Positions 6,120 through 14,455 are shown, counted from the stretch's first letter. The stretch: 25,000 nucleotides of DNA from Tenacibaculum sp. MAR_2010_89 (GCF_900105985.1 NZ_FNUB01000004.1:1-25000); one strand, 5' to 3'. The notes: generated by a model from the letters alone, not told the origin. Made by a program: numbers and translations.

Positions 6120-8088
6120 GACAATAAACATAAATTTAGGCGGGTTCTTCTTCCATATAGATGAAATTGCTTATCAAAAATTAAACCGTTATTTAGAAGC
6201 GATATCTCGCTCTTTAAGCGATGACCCTCAAGGAAAAGATGAGATTATAGCAGATATAGAATCACGTATTAGCGAACTTTTATCTGAAAGAATTACAGAT
6301 GCGCGTCAAGTTGTAAATGAAGGTGATATAGAAGATATTATTGGTATCATGGGACAACCTGAAGATTATGCGGAAGCTGAAGAAGCATATAATGATAATA
6401 CAACCTATACTAAAAGAAGAAAAAATACTTCTAAAAAATTATTTAGAGATAGTAATGACAAATTTTTAGGTGGTGTTTGTGCTGGTCTTGGTCATTTTGT
6501 TGGTATTGATGCTATATGGGTACGTTTAGCGTTCATTATATTATTAGCTAGTGGATTTTCACCTTTAGTGTATATAATATTGTGGATTTTATTACCTGAA
6601 GCAAAAACTACAGCTGAAAAATTACAAATGGAAGGCGAAGCTGTAAATATTGATAACATTGAAAAAAAAATTCGTGACGAGTTTGGAAACATATCAACAA
6701 AGCTAAAAGATGGTGCCAGTGAACTTTCTGATAAAATTTCAGGTGCTGACTATGATAAATTACGTGCTCAAACAAAATCAGGTTTTCAAGATTTTATTGA
6801 CACAATGGGTAAAATTTTACTAGCTGTTTTTAAAGTTTTTGGAAAGTTCATGGGAGTTCTATTAATATTTATTGCTGGTGTTACCATTATATCATTATTG
6901 TTAGGAGTATTTTCAGTAGGAAGCTTAGAAATATTAAATTTTGATAACGACTTTATTCATTATCCTCCATTTTTTTATGACTCATCATTACCTAAATGGT
7001 TATTAGCTATTTTATTATTTATTTTAATAGGAGTACCGTTTATAGTATTATTTATTTTAGGATTAAGAATTTTATCACCTAACATAAAAAAGTTAAGTAC
7101 AACCGCTGTATTAACTTTACTAGGTATTTGGTTAACAGCTCTTCTAGGTGTTGGTTTTTCAGCAATAGAGTATGGTACATCAAGAGCTTATAATGGAGTA
7201 AATGTTAATAAACATAGCATAACTTATAATCAAAATGACCCTTTAAAAATTAGAGTAATAAATGACGATAACATTTATTACCAACACAATTTACGCAATA
7301 AAAATAATGGTGTGAGTGTATCTATTGATGATAAAGAAATGAAATACTCTAACGACGTAAACATCGATGTTAAAAAAAGTGAAACGGGTAGTGCATACAT
7401 TGAAATTAAAAAAACTTCTGAAGGAAGAAAACGTAATAAAGCTAATAAAAATGCTGAAGAAATAGTTTATAACTTTAAATCAGCCAATAATGTAATTGTT
7501 TTTGATGCATTCTTTTTAAGTGATTACAAAAACATATGGAAAGACGAAGAAATAAAAGCTACTTTATTTATACCTGAAGGTACTACTATCTATTTTGAAG
7601 CTTCATCTCGTAATTTCTTATATCATATAGATAACATTGATAATATTTATGATAGAAACATGTCTAACCATCATTTTAAAATGACTTTAAAAGGTTTAGA
7701 TTGTACAGATTGTCAAAAAGAAAATAACAGTGATAATGACTCTGAAGACAATGAAGATTGGGACTATGAAAATAATGACGATGTTAGCTTTTTATTTGAC
7801 AGCACCATTAATGATCTGAAATCTGAATTTATAATAAGTAAAAACACTACTAAAAATGAACTAAAGAAACTAGTTCGTTGGTTTAAAAACAAAAAGGATA
7901 TAGATATTGATATAATTAATCCGAAATATGATAAGAACGGAATGATTGAAAAGCTAATTTTAAATATTGATTGTAATGATGGATATACAGGAAACATTAC
8001 AATATCTAACAATACCTTAAGAGATATACCTAAAGGGTTTCGTAGAATATACAATGAAGAAGGTACATTAGCCTTTAAAACTTGGTAA
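6112..8088 (+). CDS. PspC-domain membrane protein
   Basis: A 658-residue membrane protein. Residues 1-90 form a cytoplasmic helical domain (INLGGFFFHIDEIAYQKLNR through the IMGQPEDYAEAEE segment) as seen in other Bacteroidetes PspC proteins. A PspC domain follows at about 105-167 (KKLFRDSNDKFLGGVCAGLG, then a membrane helix ending in ILWILLPEAK). Three more hydrophobic segments lie near 240-265, 295-320 and 335-355. The remaining 300 residues are hydrophilic and presumably periplasmic, with an acidic stretch (NSDNDSEDNEDWDYENND) and a C..C pair in LDCTDCQ. In E. coli PspC senses inner-membrane stress with PspB. This protein lacks that partner and is much longer, so its exact role is unknown. 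It overlaps the PadR gene and is probably controlled by it. Confidence 0.9.
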   Translation: MNKTININLGGFFFHIDEIAYQKLNRYLEAISRSLSDDPQGKDEIIADIESRISELLSERITDARQVVNEGDIEDIIGIMGQPEDYAEAEEAYNDNTTYTKRRKNTSKKLFRDSNDKFLGGVCAGLGHFVGIDAIWVRLAFIILLASGFSPLVYIILWILLPEAKTTAEKLQMEGEAVNIDNIEKKIRDEFGNISTKLKDGASELSDKISGADYDKLRAQTKSGFQDFIDTMGKILLAVFKVFGKFMGVLLIFIAGVTIISLLLGVFSVGSLEILNFDNDFIHYPPFFYDSSLPKWLLAILLFILIGVPFIVLFILGLRILSPNIKKLSTTAVLTLLGIWLTALLGVGFSAIEYGTSRAYNGVNVNKHSITYNQNDPLKIRVINDDNIYYQHNLRNKNNGVSVSIDDKEMKYSNDVNIDVKKSETGSAYIEIKKTSEGRKRNKANKNAEEIVYNFKSANNVIVFDAFFLSDYKNIWKDEEIKATLFIPEGTTIYFEASSRNFLYHIDNIDNIYDRNMSNHHFKMTLKGLDCTDCQKENNSDNDSEDNEDWDYENNDDVSFLFDSTINDLKSEFIISKNTTKNELKKLVRWFKNKKDIDIDIINPKYDKNGMIEKLILNIDCNDGYTGNITISNNTLRDIPKGFRRIYNEEGTLAFKTW

Positions 8089-8116
8089 CCTAAAACAACC
8101 TATTAAAGCAATAACT

Positions 8117-8623
8117 ATGGACTCATTTTTCGATTTCTTTTTTAAAGGTAATTTTTTCATGAAGCTTTTAACTTTATTATACACCTTGTTTATTTCATGG
8201 TTTATGGGAGCTCAAACTCACGAAATCCCTAAGTACAAGCCCTCAAATATTGACTTACACAATCAAATTGTAAAGATGGACGCTGCTTATTTCACTGCCT
8301 ATAACAAGTGCGACATAAAAAAACAAAGTGATATATTAAGTGAAAAAATTGAATTTTTTCATGATAAAGGAGGATTATCAACTTCTAAAAAAGAAATATT
8401 AGAGTCTATCAAAAAAAACATTTGTAATAAAGTAACACGTACTTTAATTGAAGGTAGTATAGAAGTATATCCTATTAAAGATTATGGTGCAATTGAAATT
8501 GGATATCATAAGTTTTTTAACAAAAAAGAACCAAATGCTAAATCTCCTCCAAGTAAATTTGTAGCAGTTTGGAAAAAAGAAAACAATAAATGGATAATGA
8601 CAAAAGTTATTAGTCTACATTAA
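8117..8623 (+). CDS. Secreted NTF2-like (SnoaL/DUF4440-type) protein
   Basis: A 168-residue protein whose body (about residues 48-168) looks like an NTF2-like fold of the SnoaL/DUF4440 kind: a helical opening (VKMDAAYFTAYNKCDIKKQS), then FHDKGG, strand-rich IEVYPIKDYGAIEIGYHKF, and a final KFVAVWKKENNKWIMTKVIS. Proteins of this kind are diverse and no catalytic role can be named. An export signal is likely. The ATG at 8159 would give a compact signal peptide (MKLLTLLYTLFISWFMGAQ), while the ATG at 8117 has the better A-rich context, so the start is uncertain between the two. It lies 28 bases after the PspC gene and is followed by a strong terminator, so it is the last gene of the operon. Confidence 0.75.
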   Translation: MDSFFDFFFKGNFFMKLLTLLYTLFISWFMGAQTHEIPKYKPSNIDLHNQIVKMDAAYFTAYNKCDIKKQSDILSEKIEFFHDKGGLSTSKKEILESIKKNICNKVTRTLIEGSIEVYPIKDYGAIEIGYHKFFNKKEPNAKSPPSKFVAVWKKENNKWIMTKVISLH

Positions 8624-8705
8624 AAATATAGTTGACACTAAAAACATTAGTTCATTTTTGCTAGCTAACGCTAAATGACACTAATACTTGGTTTTATTAG
8701 TTTAC

Positions 8706-8735
8706 AAGCCAAAGCTGAGGAGCTTTGGCTTTTTT
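8706..8735 (+). terminator. Rho-independent terminator
   Basis: AAGCCAAAGCT and AGCTTTGGCTT form an 11-bp stem with a GAGG loop, followed by T's. It ends the DUF4870-PadR-PspC-NTF2 operon. The minus side lacks a T-run, so it serves the plus strand only. Confidence 0.87.
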
Positions 8736-8753
8736 ATTAAAAAAACTAAAATA

Positions 8754-9377
8754 TTATGATACTTTTATTCTCATATTAAAGTGCATCCATTTAGTGGAAA
8801 TATTACTTGATACTCCAGTAATAATTTTATCATAATCAATTCCCCAATCAAATAAATTTACTCTTCCTTCTAAAATTAAAAAACTAGGATATGTTTCATT
8901 AGTATCTCGAATACCAGAAACAAATAATTTTACTTCTTTTTCAACTCCTTTTATAGACATGATTCCATTAACCTGATACCAATCTATTCCCATTGTATAA
9001 ACATTGGTAGATTTAAAAGTAATTTTATCTTTTTCTTCATTTACAAATATTCCTGGTTTTTTTATTCTTTTATTTAAATCAGCACCTCCTCTACAAACTT
9101 TAAATGAATCAGGATCTAAAGCAAAAGAAAGTTTCATATTCTCAAGAGGATTACCCTGATCTTTTCGTTTAGATGTAATAACCTGTAAACTATTTATTGT
9201 ACCACTAAAGGGAGTACTACAATGGCCATGTGTTACAAATAAATTCATAAAATCACCTTCAAATATTCTACTCTTTTCTCTTTTGTCAGTTTCAAACGTA
9301 CTGTTAGTATATCCACTAAAAACAACAATAGCCGCTAGAGCTATTATAATCAAAAATCTTTTTTTCATTTTATTCAT
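8754..9377 (-). CDS. YceI family protein
   Basis: A 207-residue exported protein of the YceI family, which forms an extended lipocalin-like beta barrel that in characterised members binds a long isoprenoid or other amphiphile. After a signal peptide (about residues 5-24, KRFLIIIALAAIVVFSGY) come the strand-rich family features. These are FEGDFMNLFVTHGHCSTPFS where many family members read F.I.H.G.S...G, the segment IMSIKGVEKEVKLFVSG, and the closing GRVNLFDWGIDYDKI, the most typical YceI stretch. The ligand is unknown. It is a single gene with its own promoter (9402-9435), and its 3' end faces the plus-strand NTF2-like gene. M1 and M4 are both possible starts; the difference is three residues. 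Confidence 0.85.
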   Translation of the reverse strand: MNKMKKRFLIIIALAAIVVFSGYTNSTFETDKREKSRIFEGDFMNLFVTHGHCSTPFSGTINSLQVITSKRKDQGNPLENMKLSFALDPDSFKVCRGGADLNKRIKKPGIFVNEEKDKITFKSTNVYTMGIDWYQVNGIMSIKGVEKEVKLFVSGIRDTNETYPSFLILEGRVNLFDWGIDYDKIITGVSSNISTKWMHFNMRIKVS

Positions 9378-9401
9378 ACTACTTAATTATTAATGTTATT
9401 A

Positions 9402-9435
9402 CGAATATACTTTCACCTCCTATCTAAACTTGCAA
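9402..9435 (-). promoter_or_regulatory. Promoter of the YceI gene
   Basis: On the minus strand, TTG (9435-9433), a 23-base spacer and TATATTCG (9409-9402) fit the Bacteroidetes promoter with one mismatch. The spacer is at the long end of the accepted range. The leader would be about 20 bases. Confidence 0.4.
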
Positions 9436-9585
9436 ATTAAATGTCAAAAAAGTGTAAAAAAATGTTCAATAGCCTATTAAATAACACTAAAAGTAACTTT
9501 ATGTATTTTACTAATTTATTTTAATTTACCTGAATCTACGAATCTATAGATTATATCTATCTTCTTTTTTCATTACTTTTACTCC

Positions 9586-10251
9586 ATGAAATGGATTTTT
9601 TCTTTTTTTTTATTTACATCTATAGTAATACACTCTCAAAATTTACCTGAAGGTTTTTCATATGTAAAAGATATAGACCCAACCATATTACGAGAACTAC
9701 GTTATTGTAACCATAATAACTTTGTTGGTATTCCAGTAAACGGTTATAATGATGATGTGTTAATTACCTCTACTCTTACCGCAAAAGCTTTAAAAAAAGT
9801 ACAAGCTGAATTAACTAAAAAGGGATACAGTTTAAAAGTATTTGACGCATACAGACCACAAACTGCTGTTAACCATTTTGTTAAATGGGCAAGAGTAATC
9901 AATGACACATTGATGAAACAGCAATACTACCCAAATTTAAATAAACGCCATCTATTTAAACTTGGATATATTGCAACTAAGTCAGGTCATTCTAGAGGTA
10001 GTTCAGTTGATTTAACAATTGTAAATATTAAAACTGGGAAGGAGTTAGATATGGGAAGTCCTTATGATTTTTTTGGTGTTTCATCTCATATTACCTTTCA
10101 AAAATTAACTAAAAATCAGAAAAAAAATAGGTCTTTATTACAACAAAGTATGAAAAAGTTTGGCTTTAGACCTTATAAAAATGAATGGTGGCATTTTACG
10201 TTACGCAATGAACCATTTCCTAATACTTATTTTGATTTTCCTATAAAATAA
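9586..10251 (+). CDS. D-Ala-D-Ala dipeptidase (VanX family, peptidase M15D)
   Basis: Zinc dipeptidase of the VanX/DdpX type, 221 residues, that cleaves D-alanyl-D-alanine. Visible family features are DAYRPQ (Arg90, the transition-state arginine), SGHSRGSSVDL (zinc ligands His135 and Asp142) and NEWWHF (catalytic Glu200 and zinc ligand His203). A short signal peptide (about residues 1-17, ending near IHSQ) places it in the periplasm. There it probably recycles D-Ala-D-Ala from peptidoglycan rather than conferring vancomycin resistance. No vanH, vanA or vanRS partner is nearby. It is a single gene closed by a hairpin at 10260-10284. Confidence 0.92.
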   Translation: MKWIFSFFLFTSIVIHSQNLPEGFSYVKDIDPTILRELRYCNHNNFVGIPVNGYNDDVLITSTLTAKALKKVQAELTKKGYSLKVFDAYRPQTAVNHFVKWARVINDTLMKQQYYPNLNKRHLFKLGYIATKSGHSRGSSVDLTIVNIKTGKELDMGSPYDFFGVSSHITFQKLTKNQKKNRSLLQQSMKKFGFRPYKNEWWHFTLRNEPFPNTYFDFPIK

Positions 10252-10259
10252 TAACTTTT

Positions 10260-10284
10260 AACGCTTTATTTAGATAAGCGTTTT
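10260..10284 (+). terminator. Short terminator hairpin after the VanX-type gene
   Basis: AACGCTT and AAGCGTT pair (7 bp) around a 9-base loop, then TTT. It is modest in strength and lies just ahead of the next gene's -7 element. Confidence 0.5.
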
Positions 10285-10295
10285 AAAATCGGTAT

Positions 10296-10303
10296 TATAT
10301 TTG
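10296..10303 (+). promoter_or_regulatory. -7 element TATATTTG before the secreted protein gene
   Basis: A perfect TAnnTTTG lies 18 bases upstream of the ATG at 10321. No TTG stands at the standard distance, so the -33 part is weak. Confidence 0.45.
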
Positions 10304-10320
10304 CTTAGATATACGCTATT

Positions 10321-10998
10321 ATGTCATATACTATTAGATTTATTTTTTTAGCCATATTTTTCAGTATCTCTTCTTCAAGTTTTGCTCAATTAGACAATTC
10401 TACCAATGCAAAGGATAAAGGAAAATCTTCTTTAGGAAATTTTAAAGTCTCTGCTAAGAATACAAAAAAACCAAAAGTTTTAGATTTTAAAAACGACAAT
10501 GGTTTTAAAACAGCTCATACAAAACAACAAAAAGAACAAAAAAGAAAACAAGCTGCTGAATCTTATAATAATAAAGGAATACTAACAAAAGCTAAAATAG
10601 CTGAAGAACAATATTTAAAGGCATTTAAAAAAATAAATGGCCAATTTCAATATCCAGTAATAGATCAAGATTTAGGTAGCTTTAGCACAAAAGCAAAAAG
10701 TGTTAATATTATTTGTAGAGATTATCAATATCCTGATGGAGATAAAGTAACTATCTATATTAATGATATCCCTGTTATTTCAAACCTTACACTAAAACAA
10801 AGCTTCCAATCGTTTAATATACCTTTGGATGAAGGTATTAATATTATAAAAATACTAGCTTTAAACCAAGGAACATCAGGTCCTAACACTGCCGCTTTTA
10901 AAATTTACAACGATTCTGGAATGTTAATTTCATCAAATGAATGGAACCTTGCTACTGGAGCTAAAGCAACAATTATTGTAGCTAAAGAAAAAGAATAA
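10321..10998 (+). CDS. Secreted protein of unknown function
   Basis: A 225-residue exported protein with a clear signal peptide (about residues 1-22, IRFIFLAIFFSISSSSFAQ). A low-complexity charged stretch follows (about 28-95), rich in Lys, Gln and Asn. A compact C-terminal domain (about 110-225) looks like a beta-sandwich, with VNIICRDYQYPDGDKVTIYI, FNIPLDEGINIIKILALNQG and TAAFKIYNDSG. I do not recognise a named family with certainty, although similar secreted proteins occur in Flavobacteriaceae. The DGDKVTIYIND and LDEGINIIKILALNQG strands suggest a structural or binding role in the envelope, which is a guess. It lies 142 bases upstream of pdhA, which has its own -7 element, so it is probably a separate unit. 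Confidence 0.75.
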   Translation: MSYTIRFIFLAIFFSISSSSFAQLDNSTNAKDKGKSSLGNFKVSAKNTKKPKVLDFKNDNGFKTAHTKQQKEQKRKQAAESYNNKGILTKAKIAEEQYLKAFKKINGQFQYPVIDQDLGSFSTKAKSVNIICRDYQYPDGDKVTIYINDIPVISNLTLKQSFQSFNIPLDEGINIIKILALNQGTSGPNTAAFKIYNDSGMLISSNEWNLATGAKATIIVAKEKE

Positions 10999-11074
10999 AA
11001 ACTAAAGTTTTTAAACTTATCAATAGTTAAAGTAACTTTTAGCAAGAACCTTTTTTTAAATTACTAAAAACTAC

Positions 11075-11082
11075 TACTTTTG
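11075..11082 (+). promoter_or_regulatory. -7 element TACTTTTG before pdhA
   Basis: This is a perfect TAnnTTTG match 58 bases before the pdhA start. No clear TTG is present at 17-23 bases upstream. The leader of about 50 bases is A-rich and unstructured. Confidence 0.5.
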
Positions 11083-11140
11083 TAGGCAGAATTTTTTACA
11101 ATAAGTAAAACGAACAAACAAAATAAACAACTAATATATA

Positions 11141-12130
11141 ATGAAAGAAATCACCAAAGAGACCTATATCAACTGGTATAGAGATATGTTATTTTGGAGA
11201 AAGTTTGAAGATAAATTGGCAGCAGTTTATATTCAACAAAAAGTAAGAGGTTTTTTACACTTATATAACGGTCAAGAGGCTGTTTTAGCAGGAGCATTGC
11301 ATGCAATGGATTTAACCAAGGATAAAATGATTACTGCTTATCGTAATCACGTTCAACCAATAGGTATGGGTGAAGATCCTAAAAGAGTTATGGCTGAACT
11401 ATATGGTAAAGCTACGGGTACATCTCATGGAATGGGAGGATCTATGCATATTTTCTCTAAAAAATATCGTTTTTATGGAGGTCACGGTATCGTTGGAGGT
11501 CAAATTCCTTTAGGTGCTGGACTTGCTTTTGGTGATAAATATAAAGGAAGTGATGCTGTAACACTATGTTATTTTGGTGATGGTGCTGCTCGTCAGGGTT
11601 CATTACATGAAACATTTAACATGGCAATGAACTGGAAGTTACCAGTTGTATTTATTGTTGAAAACAATGGATATGCAATGGGAACATCTGTTGAAAGAAC
11701 CGCAAATCATACTGATATTTGGAAACTAGGGTTAGGGTACGAAATGCCATGTGGACCAGTAGACGGAATGAATCCTATAAAAGTTGCCGAAGCTGTAGAC
11801 GAAGCTATTCAAAGAGCTCGTAGAGGAGACGGTCCTACTTTTTTAGAAATGAAAACATACCGTTATAGAGGTCATTCTATGTCTGATGCTCAACATTATC
11901 GTACTAAAGATGAAGTTGAAGAGTACAAAAAAATAGATCCTATTACTCAAGTTCTTGATATTATTAAAAAGAACGAATATGCTTCTGACGAAGAAATAGA
12001 CGCTATTAAAAAAGAAGTAAAAGAATCTGTTAGTGAATGTGAGAAATTTGCTGAGGAATCTCCATATCCTGAATTGAATCAATTACATGATATGGTTTAC
12101 GAACAAGAAGATTACCCTTTTATAAAATAA
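11141..12130 (+). CDS. pdhA: Pyruvate dehydrogenase E1 component, alpha subunit
   Basis: Alpha subunit of the heterotetrameric E1 of the pyruvate dehydrogenase complex (329 residues, normal length). With thiamine diphosphate it decarboxylates pyruvate and passes the acetyl group to the lipoyl arm of E2. The thiamine-binding motif begins at GDG (residues 146-148) and ends at NN (175-176). RNHVQPIGMG and GTSHGMGGSMHIFSKK line the active site, and YRYRGHSMSDAQHYR (about 240-254) is the conserved loop that carries regulatory phosphorylation in mitochondria. The pdhC gene follows after 26 bases and is co-transcribed. The E1 beta gene is not present in the window, so it must lie elsewhere; a fused E1 is excluded by the length. 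Confidence 0.96.
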   Translation: MKEITKETYINWYRDMLFWRKFEDKLAAVYIQQKVRGFLHLYNGQEAVLAGALHAMDLTKDKMITAYRNHVQPIGMGEDPKRVMAELYGKATGTSHGMGGSMHIFSKKYRFYGGHGIVGGQIPLGAGLAFGDKYKGSDAVTLCYFGDGAARQGSLHETFNMAMNWKLPVVFIVENNGYAMGTSVERTANHTDIWKLGLGYEMPCGPVDGMNPIKVAEAVDEAIQRARRGDGPTFLEMKTYRYRGHSMSDAQHYRTKDEVEEYKKIDPITQVLDIIKKNEYASDEEIDAIKKEVKESVSECEKFAEESPYPELNQLHDMVYEQEDYPFIK

Positions 12131-12156
12131 TAAATCCAACAAAAACTCATTAAAAT

Positions 12157-13803
12157 ATGGCTACAATAATAAATATGCCTCGTTTAAGCGACACCATGGA
12201 AGAGGGTGTTGTTGCACAGTGGTTAAAAAGTGTTGGAGACAAAGTAGAAGAAGGTGATATTTTAGCTGAAATCGAAACAGATAAAGCTACAATGGAATTT
12301 GAGTCTTTCCATGAAGGAACTTTATTACACATAGGTGTTCAAGAAGGTGAAGCAACTCCAGTTGATAGCTTACTTGCTATTATTGGTGATGAAGGTGAAG
12401 ATTTCTCTGCTCTATTAAGTGGTAATTCAGCTCCTGCTTCTGAAACTAAAACAGAAGAAAATTCAAAAAAAGAAACTACATCAAATACTACTACTGTTTC
12501 AATTCCTGAAAATGTAAAAGTAGTAACCATGCCTCGTTTAAGTGATACTATGACAGATGGTACTGTGGCTACTTGGTTAAAAAATGTTGGTGATAAAGTA
12601 GAAGAAGGCGATATTTTAGCTGAAATTGAAACTGATAAAGCTACAATGGAATTTGAGTCTTTTCAAGAAGGTACCTTATTACATATTGGAGTGCAAGAAG
12701 GTGATAGTGCTCCTGTTGATAGCTTATTAGCTATTATTGGTACAGAAGGAACTGATGTTTCTGCCTTATTAGAAGCAAACAAAGCTGGCAATTTAACTTC
12801 TTCGAATTCTACTTCAGACAAAAAAGAAGAAGTTAAGGAAAGTACTCCCAGTGTTTCTTCAAATATTGAAACAACTCCTAAAGAGAATTCTAATAATTCT
12901 TCTACAGGTGGGCGTCTTTTAGCCTCTCCTTTAGCTAAAAAAATAGCTAAAGACAAAGGTTATAACATTGCTGATATTAAAGGTTCAGGAGAAAATGGTC
13001 GTGTCATCAAAAAAGATGTAGAAAACTATACTCCTACCTCTTCAGTTCAAGCAACTACTGTAAAAGAAACTAGTAGTGCAAGCACCACTAATACGGTAAG
13101 TAATTTTACTATTGCTGGTGAAGAAAAAACTGAAGAAATTAAGAACTCTCAAATGCGTAAAGCAATAGCAAAATCTTTAGGTAACTCTAAATTTAATGCT
13201 CCTCATTTCTATTTAAACATAGAAGTTGACATGGACAATGCTATCGCTTCAAGAAAAACAATAAATTCAGTTCCAGACACCAAAGTATCATTTAATGATA
13301 TGGTTGTAAAAGCTTGTGCTATGGCTTTAAAAAAGCATCCACAAGTTAATACTAGCTGGACAGACAATACTACATTATTTCATAGTCACATACATGTAGG
13401 TGTAGCTGTTGCTGTTGATGAAGGTTTAGTTGTACCGGTTGTTAAACATACTGATGCATTAAGCTTAACACAAATTGGTGGTTCTGTTCGTGATTTAGCT
13501 GGTAAAGCTAGAAATAAAAAGATCAAGCCAAATGAAATGCAAGGAAGCACTTTTACTGTATCTAATTTAGGTATGTTTGGTATTGAAAGTTTTACTTCAA
13601 TTATTAACCAACCTAATTCTGCTATTTTATCTGTAGGTGCAATTATTGAAAAACCTGTTGTTAAAAACAGTCAAATTGTTGTAGGTAACACAATGAAATT
13701 AACTTTAGCGTGTGACCACAGAACTGTTGATGGTGCTGTAGGAGCTCAGTTTTTACAAACACTAAAAACTTTTATTGAAAATCCAGTTACAATGCTTGCT
13801 TAG
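12157..13803 (+). CDS. pdhC: Pyruvate dehydrogenase E2 (dihydrolipoamide acetyltransferase)
   Basis: E2 core subunit of pyruvate dehydrogenase, 548 residues, which moves the acetyl group from E1 to CoA. Domains in order: lipoyl domain 1 (about 2-80, lipoylated Lys43 in ETDKATMEF), lipoyl domain 2 (about 120-198, Lys161), a peripheral-subunit-binding domain (about 253-290, LLASPLAKKIAKDKGYNIAD onward), and the acyltransferase domain (about 325-548). The acyltransferase has the catalytic His521 and Asp525 in HRTVDG. The linkers (about 90-115, 205-250, 291-325) are rich in Ser, Thr, Lys and Glu, replacing the Ala/Pro linkers seen in other groups. The two lipoyl domains are almost identical around the lysine. 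It is second in the pdhA operon and is followed by a strong terminator. Confidence 0.96.
   Translation: MATIINMPRLSDTMEEGVVAQWLKSVGDKVEEGDILAEIETDKATMEFESFHEGTLLHIGVQEGEATPVDSLLAIIGDEGEDFSALLSGNSAPASETKTEENSKKETTSNTTTVSIPENVKVVTMPRLSDTMTDGTVATWLKNVGDKVEEGDILAEIETDKATMEFESFQEGTLLHIGVQEGDSAPVDSLLAIIGTEGTDVSALLEANKAGNLTSSNSTSDKKEEVKESTPSVSSNIETTPKENSNNSSTGGRLLASPLAKKIAKDKGYNIADIKGSGENGRVIKKDVENYTPTSSVQATTVKETSSASTTNTVSNFTIAGEEKTEEIKNSQMRKAIAKSLGNSKFNAPHFYLNIEVDMDNAIASRKTINSVPDTKVSFNDMVVKACAMALKKHPQVNTSWTDNTTLFHSHIHVGVAVAVDEGLVVPVVKHTDALSLTQIGGSVRDLAGKARNKKIKPNEMQGSTFTVSNLGMFGIESFTSIINQPNSAILSVGAIIEKPVVKNSQIVVGNTMKLTLACDHRTVDGAVGAQFLQTLKTFIENPVTMLA
12175..12774 (+). repeat. Tandem lipoyl-domain repeat inside pdhC
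   Basis: Two in-frame copies start at the shared sequence ATGCCTCGTTTAAG at 12175 and 12529, an offset of 354 bases or 118 codons. Around the lipoyl lysine a stretch of about 68 bases (from 12241 and 12595) differs at only three positions, all silent. This is much closer than the flanking parts of the domains. Confidence 0.85.
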
Positions 13804-13830
13804 TTGAGTAACTAAGTTAATACTATATAA

Positions 13831-13862
13831 AAAACCAGAACTAAATTTAGTTCTGGTTTTTA
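13831..13862. terminator. Bidirectional terminator between pdhC and the DinB-family gene
   Basis: AAAACCAGAACTAAA and TTTAGTTCTGGTTTT form a perfect 30-base palindrome at 13831-13860 with A's before it and T's after. It sits between two convergent genes and can serve both. Confidence 0.88.
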
Positions 13863-13864
13863 TT

Positions 13865-14404
13865 TTACATTAGCTTTTTAGCTTGTACAACATGTCGTTC
13901 ATTATGATAAATTACAAAATGTAATGTATCACCTAACCTAAATTTTAATAATGGTAAGGTAATTGATGTTTTAATTTTAGTTAAATTTTTATCTTTCACT
14001 AACTCTAATAATACCAATAACTCTTTTTGATTTTTAATAAAATTTGAAAGAACATTTATTTTTTTAAGTTTTGAATGTATTGGATTCTTACTTTTAAAAG
14101 TCTTCATCGTTTTCATCTTTTCAGAAGGTAACATATCTAAGGCAAATTTATTACCTAAAAAACCAGATTTAAAACTATCAACTGAGGGTAAATTTGAAGA
14201 TTGTATTCTTTGTTTTATTTCTCTATTATAGAATTCTGCATATAAATTTAAATGCTCTAAACATTCTAAAATTGACCAAGATGTATCGTTTACTTTTTTT
14301 TGTAATTCAATTTCAGGTTTACTTTCTAAAAAATGTGCAAACTCTATATGATTATTTGTATATTTTTTTAATTCTGTTAGTAATTCATCTACGTTAAAAA
14401 CCAT
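13865..14404 (-). CDS. DinB-family protein
   Basis: A helical protein of the DinB/YfiT-like superfamily, about 179 residues. The family reading rests on the N-terminal helix with SWSILECLEHLNLYAEFY, where His is a usual metal ligand, and on the C-terminal FRLGDTLHFVIYHNERHVVQ with two more histidines that complete a typical three-His site. Members are metal-binding four-helix bundles, some acting as thiol-dependent transferases, and most have no known substrate. An in-frame ATG at 14422 would add six residues. I prefer the ATG at 14404, which begins MVFNVDELLTELKK like related proteins. It follows the Crp/Fnr gene closely on the same strand, a frequent pairing in Bacteroidetes. Confidence 0.8.
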   Translation of the reverse strand: MVFNVDELLTELKKYTNNHIEFAHFLESKPEIELQKKVNDTSWSILECLEHLNLYAEFYNREIKQRIQSSNLPSVDSFKSGFLGNKFALDMLPSEKMKTMKTFKSKNPIHSKLKKINVLSNFIKNQKELLVLLELVKDKNLTKIKTSITLPLLKFRLGDTLHFVIYHNERHVVQAKKLM

Positions 14405-14455
14405 TATTCTATTTTTAATCAAATTTCTATTTATTATTAGACATAAATATTGATC

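Noticed and set aside
8646..8685. Imperfect inverted repeat (ATTAG..CATTT / AAATG..CTAAT) after the NTF2-like gene
   Set aside because: The arms are interrupted, the inner part does not pair well, and the clear terminator follows at 8706. It is probably chance.
9586..10251. Vancomycin resistance function for the VanX-type gene
   Set aside because: No vanH, vanA or regulatory genes are nearby. Single VanX-like dipeptidases occur widely in Gram-negative bacteria and fit peptidoglycan recycling.
10997..11012. AAAAACTAAAGTTTTT hairpin after the secreted protein gene
   Set aside because: It has seven A/T-rich pairs with a 2-base loop and no real T-run, too weak to call a terminator.
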